Numbered from the stretch's first letter, positions 11,190 through 24,514 are shown. The stretch is DNA of 64,000 nucleotides from Amorphophallus konjac (GCA_022559845.1 CM040117.1:84890559-84954558), one strand, 5' to 3'. Translations and numbers: made by a program. The notes: a model not told the origin generated them from the sequence alone.

Positions 11190-14100
11190 CTAGAATAAGT
11201 CAGGATATTGCTTCCGCATGGTATCTTCTGACTCCCAAGTAGCCTCTTCGGTTCCACGCCGACTCCACTACACTTTAACCATGGGTATGGAACGATTTTT
11301 GAGTTGCTGCTGCTTATGATCCAAAATCTTGATAGGCCTTTCTGCATAAGTCAAATCTTCCTTCAGCTCTATATCCGTATGTTGAATGACATGAGTGGGG
11401 TCATACACATATTTTCGCAGCATAGACACATGGACGACATTATGTACTCCTGATAACTGAGGTGATAGTGCTAAACGGTAAGCAACCTCCCCCACTCTTT
11501 CCAGAATCTTGAATGGACCAACATATCTTGGACTCAACTTGCCTTGAATGCCAAACCTTCGAATCCCTCTCATGGGAGATACCTTCAAAAACACATGATC
11601 ACCAACCTGAAATTCCAAGGCTCTCCTTCTATTGTCGGCATATCTCTTCTGTCTTGATTGTGCTACTAGCAATCGATCTCTGATAATACAGATATTCTTG
11701 GACGATTCAGAAATGAGATCTAGTCCCAGCCATTGCTTCTCACCTACCACATCCCAACATAATGGAGATCGACAGCTTCTTCCATACAAAGCTTCAAACG
11801 GAGCCATCTGAATGTTGGACTAATAACTGTTATTGTAGGCGAATTCAATCAAAACCAAGTGATCACTCCAACCACCTTAAAAATCAATCATGCAGGCTCT
11901 AAGCATCTCTTCCACTATCTAGTTGGTTCTTTCAGTCTGTCCATCTATTTGTGGATGAAAAGCAGTACTGAAATTCAGACGGGTTCCCAAAGATTCTTGC
12001 AATCCTTTCCAAAAATGTGTAGTGAATCTGGGGTCTCTATCAGACACAATACTGACTGGAATACCATAGAGTCTTACAACTTATTTTATATACAAAGTAG
12101 CTAAGACGTCAACTGTCCACTTAGACTTAATGGATAAGAAATGAGCAGACTTTGTCAATCTGTCAACAATAACCCATATTGCATCAAATCCGCTACGAGT
12201 CCTAGGTAGACCCATAATAAAATCCATGCTAATACTCTCCCACTTCCATTGGGGTATATTAAGTGGTTTCAATTTCCCTACAGTATGAAATGCTCAGTCT
12301 TGACTTGCTGACACACCAAGCATCTACTCACGAATTCTGCGATTTCCTTCATATTCGGCCACCAAAAAGATCTTTTCAAATCCTTAAACATCTGAGTACC
12401 TCCCGGATGAATAGTGTATATGGATCTATGAGTTTCTTCGAGAATCTTATTCTTTATTTCAACTATATTAGGTACACATGTCCTTCCTTGAAACAATAAT
12501 CTGCCATCGTCAGCTACCATGAAATCATGCCTGCTACTCAAACTCTCCTTGATCTCTACCAGCCCTGGGTCATTGTCTTGCAAGGACTTGATTTCCATTA
12601 ACAATTCTGGTCTGAGTTGAATCTGAGCGATCGTAACCCGATCCTTGTCAACATTGAGATCTAAACTAGCTAACTGTTCCAACAGTCTCCATTCTTGCAA
12701 CATAAGATGCAACAACTTTGCTATTGGCTTGCGACTCAAAGCATATGCTACTACATTTCTCTTTCCAGGATGATACTCTATGGAGAAGTCAAAGTCTTTT
12801 AAATACTCAAGCCATCTCCTCTGCCTCATATTGAGTTCCTTCTGAGAAAATAAATACTTTAGACTCTTATGATCTGAGAACACCGTAAATGACTCTCCAT
12901 ACAAGTAGTGCCTTCATATTTTTAAGGCAAACACCACCGCTGCAAGTTTCAAATCATGAATGGGATAGTTCTCTTCATGCTTCCTCAACTGCCTAGAAGA
13001 ATAGGCTATCATTTTCCCATGCTGCATGAGCACACAACCTAAACCAATGCCTGAAGCATCAGTATACACGACAAAACCTCCTTCTCCTGATGGTAAAGCC
13101 AACACAGGGGCAGTAGTTAGACATTCCTTCAAGGTCTGAAAGCTTCTCTTGCAATCCTCTGACCAATCAAATTTGGTCTCTTTGCGGGTTAATCTTGTCA
13201 AAGGCACCGCAAGCTTGGAGAAATCCTTAATAAACCTCTGGTAATAACCTGCTAGGCCTAGGAAACTTCTAACTTCAGTTACATTAGAAGGCCTATCCCA
13301 ATTCTTCACTACCTCTACCTTCGAGGGGTTAATAGAAATACCTTCATTTGTAATAATATGCCCTAGAAAGGACACCTCTTACAGCCAGAATTCACACTTA
13401 CTAAACTTGGCGTACAACTGATGGTCTTTCAATATTTACAATGCCATCTTCAGATGTCCAGCATGCTCCTTCTCATTCTTAGAATAAATCAAGATGTCAT
13501 CAACAAACACAATGACCCATTGATCAAGATAGGGTCGAAACACATTGTTCATCAACTGCATGAAAGCTGCAGATGCATTCGTCAGTCCAAAAGGCATTAC
13601 TACAAATTCAAAATGTCCATACCTGCTACGAAATGCTATTTTATAGATATCCTCATCCTTGATCTGCAACTGATGATATCCAGATCGAAGATCAATGTTA
13701 GAAAAATACTGAGCTCCTGCTATCTGATCAAATAATTCATCAATTATCGACAATGGGTATTTATTCTTGATAGTCAGCTGGTTCAATTACTGATAATCGA
13801 TGCATAACCTCATCGAACCATCCTTCTTCCGGACAAACAATACTGGAGCTCCCCACGGGGATGTACTTGGATGAATGAACCCCTTCTCAAGTAATTCCAT
13901 TAACTGCTGCTTCAATTCCCTTAGCTCCACAGGAGACATACGATAAGGAGCTTTAGAAACAGGGGTCGCGCCAGGAACTAAATCAATAGAAAAGATAACC
14001 TCTCTCTCTGGCGGAAGTCTTGGCAATTTCTCAGGAAAGACATCCAGAAAATCTTGAACGACAAGAATATCCTTGATCTCGATCTTCTTCTCAAGGGTCA

Positions 14101-14640
14101 CATAAATAAAGGCTAGAAAAGCCTGACATCCTTTCCTCATGAACTTATTAGCTCGAAGGGCCGAAATAAGTGGCACAGACTTATGGTGCCTAACCCCTAT
14201 AAAAGAAAGTCCAGGGTGTCTAGAAAAAGACACAGAACTAGAACTACAATGAACATTGGCCTCATACTTAGCCAACCAATCCGCTCCTAAAATTACATCA
14301 TAATCTTTCATATCCATACAAACTAAGTCAGCTGGCAAGTTCTGTTCATTAATCATAACCTTACTAGAAGGATAGAAATACTTAATTGCTGAACTGGAAC
14401 CAATAGGGGTTGAAATCTCTAACGGGGAATTCATCAAGACCGGCTTCACAGCAAAAGACTTCGTAAATTTTTGAGAAACAAAAGAATGAGTGGCATTGGT
14501 ATCAAAGAGAACGAATGCTGGCTTATCATGTATAATAAGAGTACCTTCAACGAGTCCACCCTCCTCGGTGGTTCCTACATCATCCTCTTGTAGGGCTTGG
14601 AGCTTGCCCTGCTGCTTCTTGTTTCCTTGGGGCTTAGTCA
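11190..14640 (-). pseudogene. Tekay-A pol (protease, RT, RNase H, integrase, chromodomain-like end)
   Basis: Order on the minus strand: a protease with FDTNATHSF near 14503 (family DTGAS, so Gly and Ser are changed); RT from about 13990 with [16 protein letters not shown] and FVDDIL motifs near 13520; RNase H around 13090 ([11 protein letters not shown]); an HHCC zinc-binding region ending near 12290; integrase core with MDFIMGL at about 12225; and a C-terminal GDHVFLK / YVGPF region. The end reads ILDHKQQQLKNR..., then EEATWESEDTMRKQYPDLF, the degenerate chromodomain of Tekay/Del. Several in-frame stops, for example just after RLCIDYQ at 13787 and after MVKV at about 11268, plus a one-base deletion near 12280 shifting the integrase frame, make it dead. 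It is one polyprotein with gag. Confidence 0.85.
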
Positions 14641-15562
14641 GGGTAGCTTGATCAGACAAAAGGGGACACTCAGGGATACGATGGTCCCTACTACCACAAC
14701 GCAGACAGGCGCCCAGCTTGCGCCAGCACTCTTCCATCCTGTGACCTGGACGGTCACAATACTTGCACACGCCCTTAAACGGCACAATCGGGCTAGGCTT
14801 CTTGTCTTCATTCTTCGGCATTTTATTCTTCCACGATCCAGACCCGCCATTTGGTCTCTTCTTTCCATCGCCAGGTTTGACACTCCCGGATCAAGTAGGT
14901 TGTTCCTTCTTAACATTCTTCCCACGGATTCTCTCCGTCATCTCTAAAGTGTCTTCAAAGAATTGAGCTTTCCTTACCATCTCTGCATACATTTGAATTT
15001 CTATTAGTGCCAATTGATTAATATAATGTAACTTCAGCCCGTTGAGAAAACGCTTGACCTTCATCTTCTCCGTAGATATCAAGTGAGTGGCATAACAAGA
15101 TAATCGAGAGAACTGAGCTTCGTATTCCGCCACCGATAAACTCTGCTACTTCAAAGCAGCAAACTCAGCCGCTTTCTTTTCTTGTACTCTATCAGAAAAA
15201 TATTTACAGTTAAAGAGTTCCTCAAATTCCTTCCATGAAACTTGTCTATTATCGAGGGTAGCCTTCGCTGCATCCCACCATGTTCTTGCATCACGTTCCA
15301 GCTAGAAAGTTGTTAAAAGAACACGCTCCTGGTCACTGCACTGCATCACTTCGAAGATCCTCTCCATCTCCTTTAGCCAGTGCTTGGCTTCATTGGGATC
15401 GGTTGAGCCTCCAAAACGCGGGGGATTCATCCCACGAAAGTTCCTGTGAAGATCGCCAGCTCCGTGGTTCGCTGCTCCTCCTTGGGCCACTTGCTGCAAG
15501 GCCCGAGTAAGTCCTTGAACCGTTCATTGCATATCTCGCCATTGCACACGTTCGGCTACCAT
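14641..15562 (-). pseudogene. Tekay-A gag
   Basis: The start codon at 15562 is preceded by a TGTAG acceptor-like site, as in Tekay-B. The conserved retrotransposon gag core runs from MNPPRFGGSTDPNEAKHWL to [17 protein letters not shown]. Two knuckles follow near 14660-14765: [14 protein letters not shown] and [14 protein letters not shown], both with all ligands. Stops occur near 15528, at 15302-15304 and in the linker before 15133 and 14891, at least four in total, so it cannot yield a full protein. Confidence 0.85.
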
Positions 15563-15758
15563 TACAATGTCCTACACGTAGAATAAATTATTTTAGGATC
15601 ATTTAGAAGGGATAATTTTTGAATTGGACTATCAACTCAACCCAAGTCTCTACCCAATCTCACTAGGTTGGATTCTTAGACTTATAACAAGGTTATAGGT
15701 TCTACGACATCGCTTAGAATCCTAGAACTTAGAAAACCAAGGAATATTAGAAACCTAG

Positions 15759-15770
15759 GCTTTGATACCA
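15759..15770 (-). other. Tekay-A primer binding site
   Basis: The minus strand reads TGGTATCAAAGC, an initiator tRNA-Met type site with one change from the Tekay-B version (TGGTATCAGAGCC). It lies six bases inside the right LTR, which begins at 15777. Confidence 0.85.
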
Positions 15771-15776
15771 CCTAAC

Positions 15777-17384
15777 TGTCACGCCCCGATGCAGAATATC
15801 GAGACTGGCAGTAGAAACAATTAATAGTAATATGTTGATTTACAGACATGATATGCTAACGCTAAGGGTCAACACAACACCATGAATAGAAAATAACTTC
15901 ATTCACTAAATAACATTGCAATGATCCACGTTCCAATCATACAAACCCACTGAAACCAACTTTCAACATAACATCCACTTGACACTACTACAATTGCTGA
16001 CTTCGAATTACAACTTTTCCACCACACACTCTAAAACATAAATAGACACAAACAACTATGGCTGGCTCCACACGCTTCTAACAGGTTCACTCCTTGGCCA
16101 TCACTCTTGCCCGTCCCCATCAGTCTCTGAATCCTCACCTGAGCTACCTGAAAAGGGGGGAACAACTGGGTGAGCGAACGCTCAGTAGGTAATAACAGGC
16201 AAGTTTAAGTGATTAACCAATTAATTACAATTATATGCGAGAAAATAAGGAACGAAATGAAATGACGATATGACGAAACAACATAATAAAGAGAAGGCAA
16301 GATCATGATATAATTGGAAATTGGCCAACAAGCAAGAACTAACCAAGTCAAGAAAAGATTCAAGTAATATATTACTGTCGTAGACATCACGCTAGTCATG
16401 CACTCGGTGCAATGCCTGACCATGTCATTCAAACTCCCCGGGGCACAAGTACTTTTCGGGCGCTCCTCTCAGGACCAGACCGGGCCCTTATGATGCGTTG
16501 GCATTGATTTAATGGATCCAAGATCCAAGTTATGTCTAGACATTAATCAAGTTAAATGGCCATTATGACAAGGTATAGAACTTACCTCGGAGAATTCCAA
16601 GGGTAAGTTGAAGAGATAGTTTGACCAAAAAATTCAAGTTATCAAGAACCAATCAGGTCCTTGGATTCAAACACAATAACTGCGGAAAACATTTTCCAGA
16701 AGATACACGGTCCATATCGGGCCGCTCAGATAAAAGGACGGTCAATAATGGGCCGCTCATGGCTAGAAGAGCTGGAAGCCCAAGAACAAGGTAAACGGTC
16801 CTTATAGGGCCGCTCAAGGGATTAACGGTCCAATAAGATCCGCTCGAGCACATGGACGGTCCAATTCAGTCCGTTCAAATTGGGCCTAACTAGAAGACTA
16901 GAAATCCACCCAAAAATGGGCTCCGGGCTGCCATAAGTGGGGCAGAACTGAACCAGGGTCCAGCCCACTCTCCACTGGTCAGCCTAGGGCTTATTGGGTC
17001 GATCCAAACACGATTTGGTCGAAGATAGGGCAAGGTTAATCGACCAATGTAAGTGGCACTTGGCCAGAAATGCACGGTTCCTAACGGGCCGCCTATTGAG
17101 TTAAACGGTTCGATTCTAACCGTTCAAAACTCAGTCAGTCCACATTGAGCCGTGACTCACAGCACAGTATTTCAAGCGGTTCAATCACTTAAACAAGTTC
17201 AGGTTTTGGTGGTACAACCTACCCGGCGTCCTAGTGGGAATCCTAGTCTCGCGAGGGCTTACGGAGGTCCCGTAATGAAGGTCCTAGTCCGACGGAAGGA
17301 ATATTCGGCGGAGAGTTCCAACCATTACAAGAAAATGAGGCTATCAAATCATCGAAAACCAAGTGTAGCGGCCAGTCGATCCTA
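15777..17384 (-). repeat. Tekay-A 5' LTR, segment 1
   Basis: Matches 8032 to about 9650 of the left LTR with scattered substitutions and small indels (for example a 9-bp loss near 16636). It ends at the Sire-2 insertion; the TCCTA at 17380-17384 is the left target duplication. It contains the second copy of dyad array 1a at 16707-17130. Confidence 0.9.
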
Positions 17385-17814
17385 TGATGGGACCGGTGCG
17401 ATGGATTCAAAAGGGGGGGGGTGAATGAATCCCTCTCTAAAACTATGCCCAATTAAAACTAATAACAAATAGAGATGCGGAATTAAAACCCAGAGGAGCC
17501 TTAATCAGCTTAGATGCATTCTTCGAAAGATGGAAGGAAGATCTGAGAGACTGTACTTCTGATCTACTCCATATAGACTAAAGAGATGACTCAGTTCATC
17601 TAATCAACTAGACTCTATCAAGACTATAATCAAACGCACGGTGTGCAACCTTATCTCTCACTAGATATAAGATCAGACTATCATGAACGTTCCTAAGCAT
17701 ACATCTAGCGGGGCAGAATGAACAATCAAACCATGATGAATAGAAGATTTTAAGGTGGTTCGATCCTCCAGACCTACGTCCACCCCACACTCCAACCAGA
17801 GTGTGGCTTCCCGC

Positions 17815-18030
17815 TGATACACAGCTTAACAGCTGGGCCTCACAGCTTGCCTGCATCCGCTGAGCATCACAGCTTGCTTCTATTGGGCAATACAACTTAG
17901 CCATCCGCTAACACACAGCTTGACCCGCTGGGCATTACAGCTTCACCGTCTAGAGGACACCACACCTCTGCAATCGCTGGGGCTTACAACTTAACCCGTC
18001 TAGAGGAATTCTCCTCTGCTACAGCTTGAA
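17815..18030. repeat. Degenerate CACAGCTTG tandem repeats in the Sire-2 3' LTR
   Basis: About seven imperfect units of roughly 25-35 bp, each with ACAGCTT or ACAACTT followed by variants of CCCGCTGGGC. The whole block is missing from the right LTR, where a deletion of about 680 bp removed it. Confidence 0.7.
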
Positions 18031-18544
18031 GTAACAATAAAAAGGAAAACAAGAAACGGGAAATGACATCAACTGAAAGCTGTAAACACTAAAGCGCAGA
18101 TATGGCTCTCAAGGAGCTGACTAGATTGGATTTGATCCATATTCAAGTAGGGACTAATCTTCAGATGAAGCTTCTATTCTTCTCTTCTCAAACTCTCGAT
18201 CTCTCTCTCTTCTTGTCTACTTCTTCTTCTCCTGCGTTTCTCTACTGCTCTCGATCTCTCTCTCTCTTTTTCTTCTACTGCTTTTAGAGAGATGTCCTTC
18301 TGATTGTAGGAAGCAGACTATATGTACTCCATCAGGTCAGGTTGACGAGCTCTTGCCCTAGGAGTGTGGAGGGAACGCTCCGGCCTGGAAGCTTCAGGAG
18401 ACAATCGCCACTTGTCAGAATCTGGAAGCTTCAGGGTCCACGTGGCAACATCTTTGAGTGAGGATCGTCATTGGATCACGTGCCCTTCTTGAAGAACACG
18501 AGCTATTGACCTATTACATAAGTGTCTTTCAGTTATGTATAAAA

Positions 18545-19260
18545 TATGCACAGACTTCATTCAATCATGAAAGATGTACACAGACATAGGGTATTATATG
18601 CACGAGTTCAGTGCTGTCACATTGGCATATGCACAAACTTATTTGTAGCACAAGACTAATGGATGCACTGACTATGCAGACTATAGACATTTCATGGACT
18701 AAGATGCATGAATCTCTTATGCACTGAATTGGTTACGAGGTGGGCATAAACTTGATTTAGCATGAGATTATGTATGCACGGGCTCAAGTTAACAAAGCAG
18801 ATATATGCATAGACTTGTCATGAATGCGGAGCTATAAATTGTACTGACTATGTGTATGCGGTATGCATGAACTACACCGACTTATTATGCAAGTATGAGA
18901 TCATGCACAGACCTGAGAATGCGAGGTGGCAAGCGTGCACGGACCTTGGTGAGATGTGCACCGACTATGTACCAACTAGCATGAAAACGAGCACAACAAT
19001 AAGCGTATGCACTAACATAGTGCTAGCCCATAGCAAACATAGCATTGCACCGACCGTGAAGGCTCATGTGCATCGACTTAAGGTGTGTGTGAGACGCACA
19101 CATGCACCGACTCACGCACACATGCACCGACTCCAGGCCACCATGAGACGCAGAATAAGCAATGCACCGACCTAACACTCACCAAGACTGCGTGCATAGA
19201 GAGTAGAATGCACATACCTTAAAGTCTATGAACGGTGACATGCACCGAGGTTGTTGAGCA
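18545..19260. repeat. Array of TGCACNGACT words in the Sire-2 LTR
   Basis: More than fifteen words of the form TGCAC(C/A/T)GACT or close variants, for example near 18547, 18662, 18904, 18935, 18957, 19103, 19123 and 19163. Neighbouring spacings are often 20, 26, 30-33 or 40 bp. The other LTR carries the same array at about 25032-25735. The words are not palindromic, unlike the Tekay and Ogre arrays. Function unknown. Confidence 0.75.
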
Positions 19261-19474
19261 GCCGGACTGACAAAAATGCACTAGCCTTAGACAAAACATA
19301 AGTGCACTGACTTAACTGACCTAAAGTAGCAACTGAATGCTCATCAGTTAGATCATCATCAAGGCATACAGATCAAGCACTCAATCATAGATTAATCATG
19401 CAATCTTATGTGGTGACACTAATGTTGCTATCATCAAAACATCACAGCATCATCAAGGCACAAGGGGCACAACA

Positions 19475-21722
19475 ATCTCCCCCTTTTTAATGATGGCAAC
19501 ACAATGAGTCACACGGACTTGACAAATCAAACTATAATCCCCCTTTGACTTCAGCAAAAAGAAGGTAGTTTGCGTGAAAAAAAATAATATGATGCATGGA
19601 CCTATTCTCCCCCTTTGAAATACAGACCTCCCCCTTTGACCTAATCATGAATATCTATAATGCCCAGAACTCCCCCTGAGAGCATGAAAGGAATCGAAAA
19701 TGCAAGCACACGATGTATCCACAGGGATGAACTCTGGTTATCCAATGAATCATACTGAAATCCACCACCACAAGAATTCTGAAGCAAAATTGGTTATGGC
19801 ACACCTTACATTTGTATGGACAGAACAATGCATGTGAAAGGCCCACAGAACCAGAACCAGTTACAAGAGTCATTCGTCTGGGATACATAAACAAGATGGA
19901 AGATTCCAATAGTGTAGAGAGTGAAACTGATGATGTAAATGAAGTAGATGTAGCCAAGGGTAGGAGTAAATAACTGCAAGCAAGGCACATGATCTCCAAT
20001 AGGTAAGTTAGCATGATGATTAAGTTGCCAGAGGTGAACCTGATCAGAGGAAATTGTATGGCAGGTACCACCGTAATAAGTCCTCACAAGGAAAGACTCT
20101 CCTATCATAGGGGGGTTATGAATTAACCGACATGACCCAACTGATTTAACCATGATGTATACCAAATTTGTCAATTAAATTCAATACTCATATCTGAAGG
20201 TAGGTTTTAATAAAGGTGAACCAATAAATCAAGCAATACTCAAAAACAACCACCTTCCATCTTACTCAAATGAACTCGATGACTCCTTTGAGAGTCACAC
20301 AGAGTATAATTGAGATTAAACACCCTTACTAGAATGTGAGTTGACTGATTTTGCAAGATATTTTCTTTTCATAGCACATTATTTTTCTTGAGTAATTTAA
20401 GTTAATCAACACCTTTTTACATGAGACACAACACGTCTTAGGTGAAGTGACCCAGTTACTCAGTGTGATAACTTTCATTGCCTCTCAACTTTGAGAGCAG
20501 AGTTAGCAATAGAAGTGTCTTTTTACATGAGGAGACACCTTGATTAGAGGCCGGACTCCCCAGTTACTCAACACAGACATGCTATTGCTCTGTCAGATTT
20601 TTCAATAAATTTTCACCAAAGATAACTGTGGCACTTCATGACATAGGTTTACTCTATTTCATTGATAGAGAACCTAGTTTCTCAGTGACCAAGTCATTAC
20701 TCTGAATTCAATTTTTCCATATAGTCAACATTTTTTAGGTTAATGTTTAAAAACAATACTCACTCTATGTGTCTCTACCAAAGTAGCCTTGATATCACAT
20801 TTTCAGATTACAGATGGGTGAGACTAGGGTATTCATGACACAGTTGGTTAAAATTTATTAAAACTCATCATTCAGATACTTTCAATACATTTGAATACAA
20901 ATCTAAGAATACATTAGACTTATATCAGTCTGAATCAGTAGACATTCTTAAACCTATATGATAGGAATTTCTTTTAAGAATTCAGACTAAACATGGTACG
21001 TAGAATAAGGATCTCAGATCAGTCCAAACAATGCAACTAAACAGCTTATCATTCCTGGAACAAGAACCAGATTAATCAGACCAGCTTGAAAGGATGTGAG
21101 TGTTGGATAAGTACAAGCTGGTAGAGCAAATAACAGTAGGAGAGAAGCGCATCAAATATATGCGGAGCAGAATCAATTTCAGTAGCTGAGTCTGGAATAC
21201 AGATAGATCAGCTATGCAAGTAGAGACAGCAGAGAATTTAGGTGAACCACCTAAGTGCAGAGAATGGATCAGATTGCTAGACAAAAAGAGTTCAAGAGGT
21301 GAGGAGGTGATGAAACAGGAATGCTCCCCCTGTCTAGATGCAACATGTAATAAAACTACACATGAACAACATGAAAATTAAACGAACACAGCCAATCTCC
21401 CCCTGACTAAGTGCACGGTATATAAAGAAAATGTAACACATGGTTTTTATGATGAAAGCTCATGAAACAGACATGCAATTCAATCTAGTGGAAATTACCA
21501 TAAACATTATGTGCAATTCAAATTTTCAGATGATTTCAATTCAGCACAGACCGAATCAACATGATATTCAAACCTTTCAAACTCACAATTTCAGATGACA
21601 GAATTTGAGGTAATTGCTCAGAACAGACCTGAAGGGCAGGACCATGGGGTCCTTTACTTTTTGAGTACCTTGGTTTATTGACCCCTCTTTATTCATTCCA
21701 AGGCACACCTGCAGCAAAGTAA
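19475..21722 (-). other. Sire-2 3' non-coding region with multiple polypurine tracts
   Basis: No gene is seen in these 2.2 kb. The first tract (plus strand ATCTCCCCCTTTTT) abuts the LTR at 19475 and is the likely functional one. Further TCCCCCT-containing copies lie near 19538, 19607, 19627, 19669, 21324 and 21397. A block at 20742-20830 aligns with 21-110 in Sire-1, beginning with 19 identical bases. The middle part also contains local repeats of TTTTACATGAG and CAGTTACTCA words (20416-20575). Confidence 0.75.
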
Positions 21723-24335
21723 TCATTTTGATCCTGTAGGAACCCAAGCAGCCTTGGGTCCTGAATTAGCCCTAACAGGAGTTATGAACAGTTTCTTAGC
21801 AACATTATCATCAAAATCCATTAGATAACAATTGGCCATGAAGTGACTGATTTTACCACAATATCTACATAAAATAGCAGATTTTCTGGTCCTATGATGC
21901 ATATCAACAGCAGCATGAGACCTATGAACCTGAGCATGAAATGTTCTGTTGTTTTCTTGGACATTTTGTTTCTTATTCTTAATCAGCCAACATTCAGCAG
22001 ATTTGTGACCTTGCTTACCACAGTCAAAGCATGAAAAGTTCACAGGTCGTTTTGCAAAGAATTTGACAAAATAGGGATTAACAGAATTTTCCTGAACATG
22101 TCAATAGTCCTCGACTGTATGGCCATGCTTCCCACACTCGAAGCACCTGGTGTGCTTACCTTAAGAACTATTTTTATCCCAAGTAGATCCAGACCAGCAC
22201 TCAATGGCTTTGTGACCACGTTTGTTACTGTTAAAACAAATAATGTGTTGGTTTGAAGCAAACGTGTTTCTTTTGGGGCCATGATGATTACCAGAAGACC
22301 TAGCATGCATTTTATCATCTTGTTTCATGATGAAACATGCATTCATGAGATGACCATGCCTACCATAGTATTGACATGATACACCAGACTTCCTAGTAGC
22401 ATGGTTTCTACCAAATGAATTTCTAGAATGCAATATTTCACTAGCACGCTCATCTTCTATCAATAATCTGCAATCATCCATTACGTGGCCTACCTTGCCA
22501 CAATAATGGCATGAAGCACTCTTATCAAATGCATACGAATAAGTAAATGAGTTATGAGCAGTATGCATTGACCCATCAGATGCAGCAGAGCTAGCATATT
22601 TCAAGACACAAGTAGGGACATTTTTGACCTTATTTTTCTTACCATTCTTGTTCAATTGTTTACCCTTGTTCACAACTTTTGTTTATTTTTCATTTTTCTG
22701 AGCCTTAAATTGAAAGAGAGATGATGAAGAAGTTTTCATGTCTTCATTTTGTTTTGGGGATGGACTTGTGGTACCAGCTACTTCAGAATTTTACACGAAG
22801 GTGGTGTATAGTTGGTTTCTAATAGTTTCCTTAACATCAGAACTGTAACTTATCCCCTTTTTTGAGTAATTATCCTCACTTTTCATGACAGCTTTCATTT
22901 TTCTCTTGTTTTTAGTAGACTCGGATGTTGATTTTTCCAGATCTTGAATTTTAGTTTCCAAAAAGGCAATGTGAAGTTCATAACTGTCTATCTCCTGTTC
23001 ACTGCAATTAACGCATTCACTTAGGACTTTGTTTGCAGTATTGTACTTCTCATTTTCTTGTTCTAGACAGCTCAATATGTTAGTCTCTTCATTGTAAGCA
23101 CTTTTTCTTTTCTCTAATATGAGAAGCTGTTCAGACATACCAGTGTTTAATTGTTTTAACTTCTCAATTTCAACTTTCAATTCATGGTTTTCCTCCTCGA
23201 GTTTTCCAGCTTCAATTTCCTTACTAGCGCATCTTTCTCTCTCTATAGCTAGAAGCCTCTCTGAAATAACAGTATTTATGACCTTGAGTTTTTTGTTTTA
23301 TTCTTTCAGTTCCTTGTTCTCACTGGTTAGCTTCTCAATTTCTTTACTACTGGATATAGATTCCAGTATTTTAATTAGTTCGTCTTCTCTTTCTTCAACT
23401 TTAATTTTCTTAATCAATAATTCTTTGTTTTCTTCTTTTAGAGATTCAATCAATTTTCTCTGCCCCTCATTTTCATCATACAGATCTTCATTACGTTCTT
23501 TTAGAGCCAAGCACTTGTTGCAGATCGATTTTAGAGAGGAACCCTGCACACCTTCCTTGTTAACTTTCTCTATTTCAGCTTTTAGATTTTTATTATTCCT
23601 CATAATTTCTCCATTCTCAGCTTTCAATTTCTCCAGATCAGAGTTAATCCTGTCCAACTCTTCCAGGTTTATTAGATGTTCAGCAGTTTTCAGCTTTAAC
23701 TGACTTTCTAATTCAGAAATTTTATTGGCATATTCTTGGTTTTCATTTTTTAGCAAGCACATTTGCTTCATATTCACGCGAGTCTCAGATATACATTTAT
23801 CATATAATTCATTGATATTCAAGCACTTTTCACAAGATGAATTAGAATCATTTTTGTCAATTTTCTTTTTCATCTTCTTATATTATTTTCTTAGATGATC
23901 ATGAGACTCTAGCAATTCATTATATGCAGCAATCCAATCATCCAGGGCATAGTCTTCAAAGATGTTTACCTGATCATTGTCCTGTTCTTCATCTTGATTG
24001 CTGCTATGTTCACTTCGTTGAGCCATCATGCATTGATTATCATTTTTGCAGCTGCCATCCTTCAGTTTGTTCAAGATTTCTTTGGCAGACCTGCAAGATG
24101 AGACGTATGAGATTAGTGCTCTGTCAATTGATGCTTTTACCATGTTCAATGCTCTAGAATTGACGGAGTCTTTCAATGTGTCCTCCTCGGTCTATTTGGA
24201 TTTATCTTTTGATAATTTGTGTGAACCGTGAGTCATTACCTTCCACAAGTCAGGATCGGTTGTTCTTACATACCGACGCAACTTTTTCAGCCATAGCTCA
24301 AAACCATCACCTCTGAAGATCGGTGGATGAGCCAT
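21723..24335 (-). pseudogene. Sire-2 gag with long coiled coil and six zinc knuckles, several stops
   Basis: About 870 codons stay in a single frame from ATG at 24335 (MAHPPIFRGDGFELWLKKL) to the end after GPKAAWVPTGSK. The N-terminal copia gag domain is followed by about 300 residues dense in E, K, L and N (24000-22790), predicted coiled coil. The C-terminus has six CCHC-like knuckles, roughly alternating CxYCGKxGHxxxDC and CFxCGKxGHKxxEC types; some have lost a ligand (CQYYGRHGH, CFNSNKRGH, and one ending in EDY). Premature stops include TAG at 24192-24194 and others near 23883, 23298, 22791, 22674 and 22161. The absence of frameshifts despite many stops is noteworthy. Confidence 0.8.
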
Positions 24336-24514
24336 CGAGAGATGAATTAATCAATAGAAAGAAATGAGAAGTGCACCGGAATTAACTGAAGTACAACAAG
24401 ACACGACTCAGAAAGACTGAAGCACCAAAAGTGACAAAACCAGATCCACTCTGAAATGCACCACGGAAGTAGCAGGATCCTCTGTAGATCGTTAGATCTA
24501 ATGCACAGAGACCC

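Larger units (their letters stand above)
17385..19474 (-). repeat. Sire-2 3' LTR (2090 bp)
   Basis: Plus-strand ends TGATGGGACC and GGGCACAACA. It includes the block TTTTAAGGTGGTTCG...CCTACGTCCACCCC shared with Sire-1, a minisatellite-like CACAGCTTG region (17815-18030), a pyrimidine-rich tract (18180-18290), two CACGTG sites (18439 and 18477) and a long array of TGCACNGACT words (18545-19260). No gene is seen. Confidence 0.9.
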
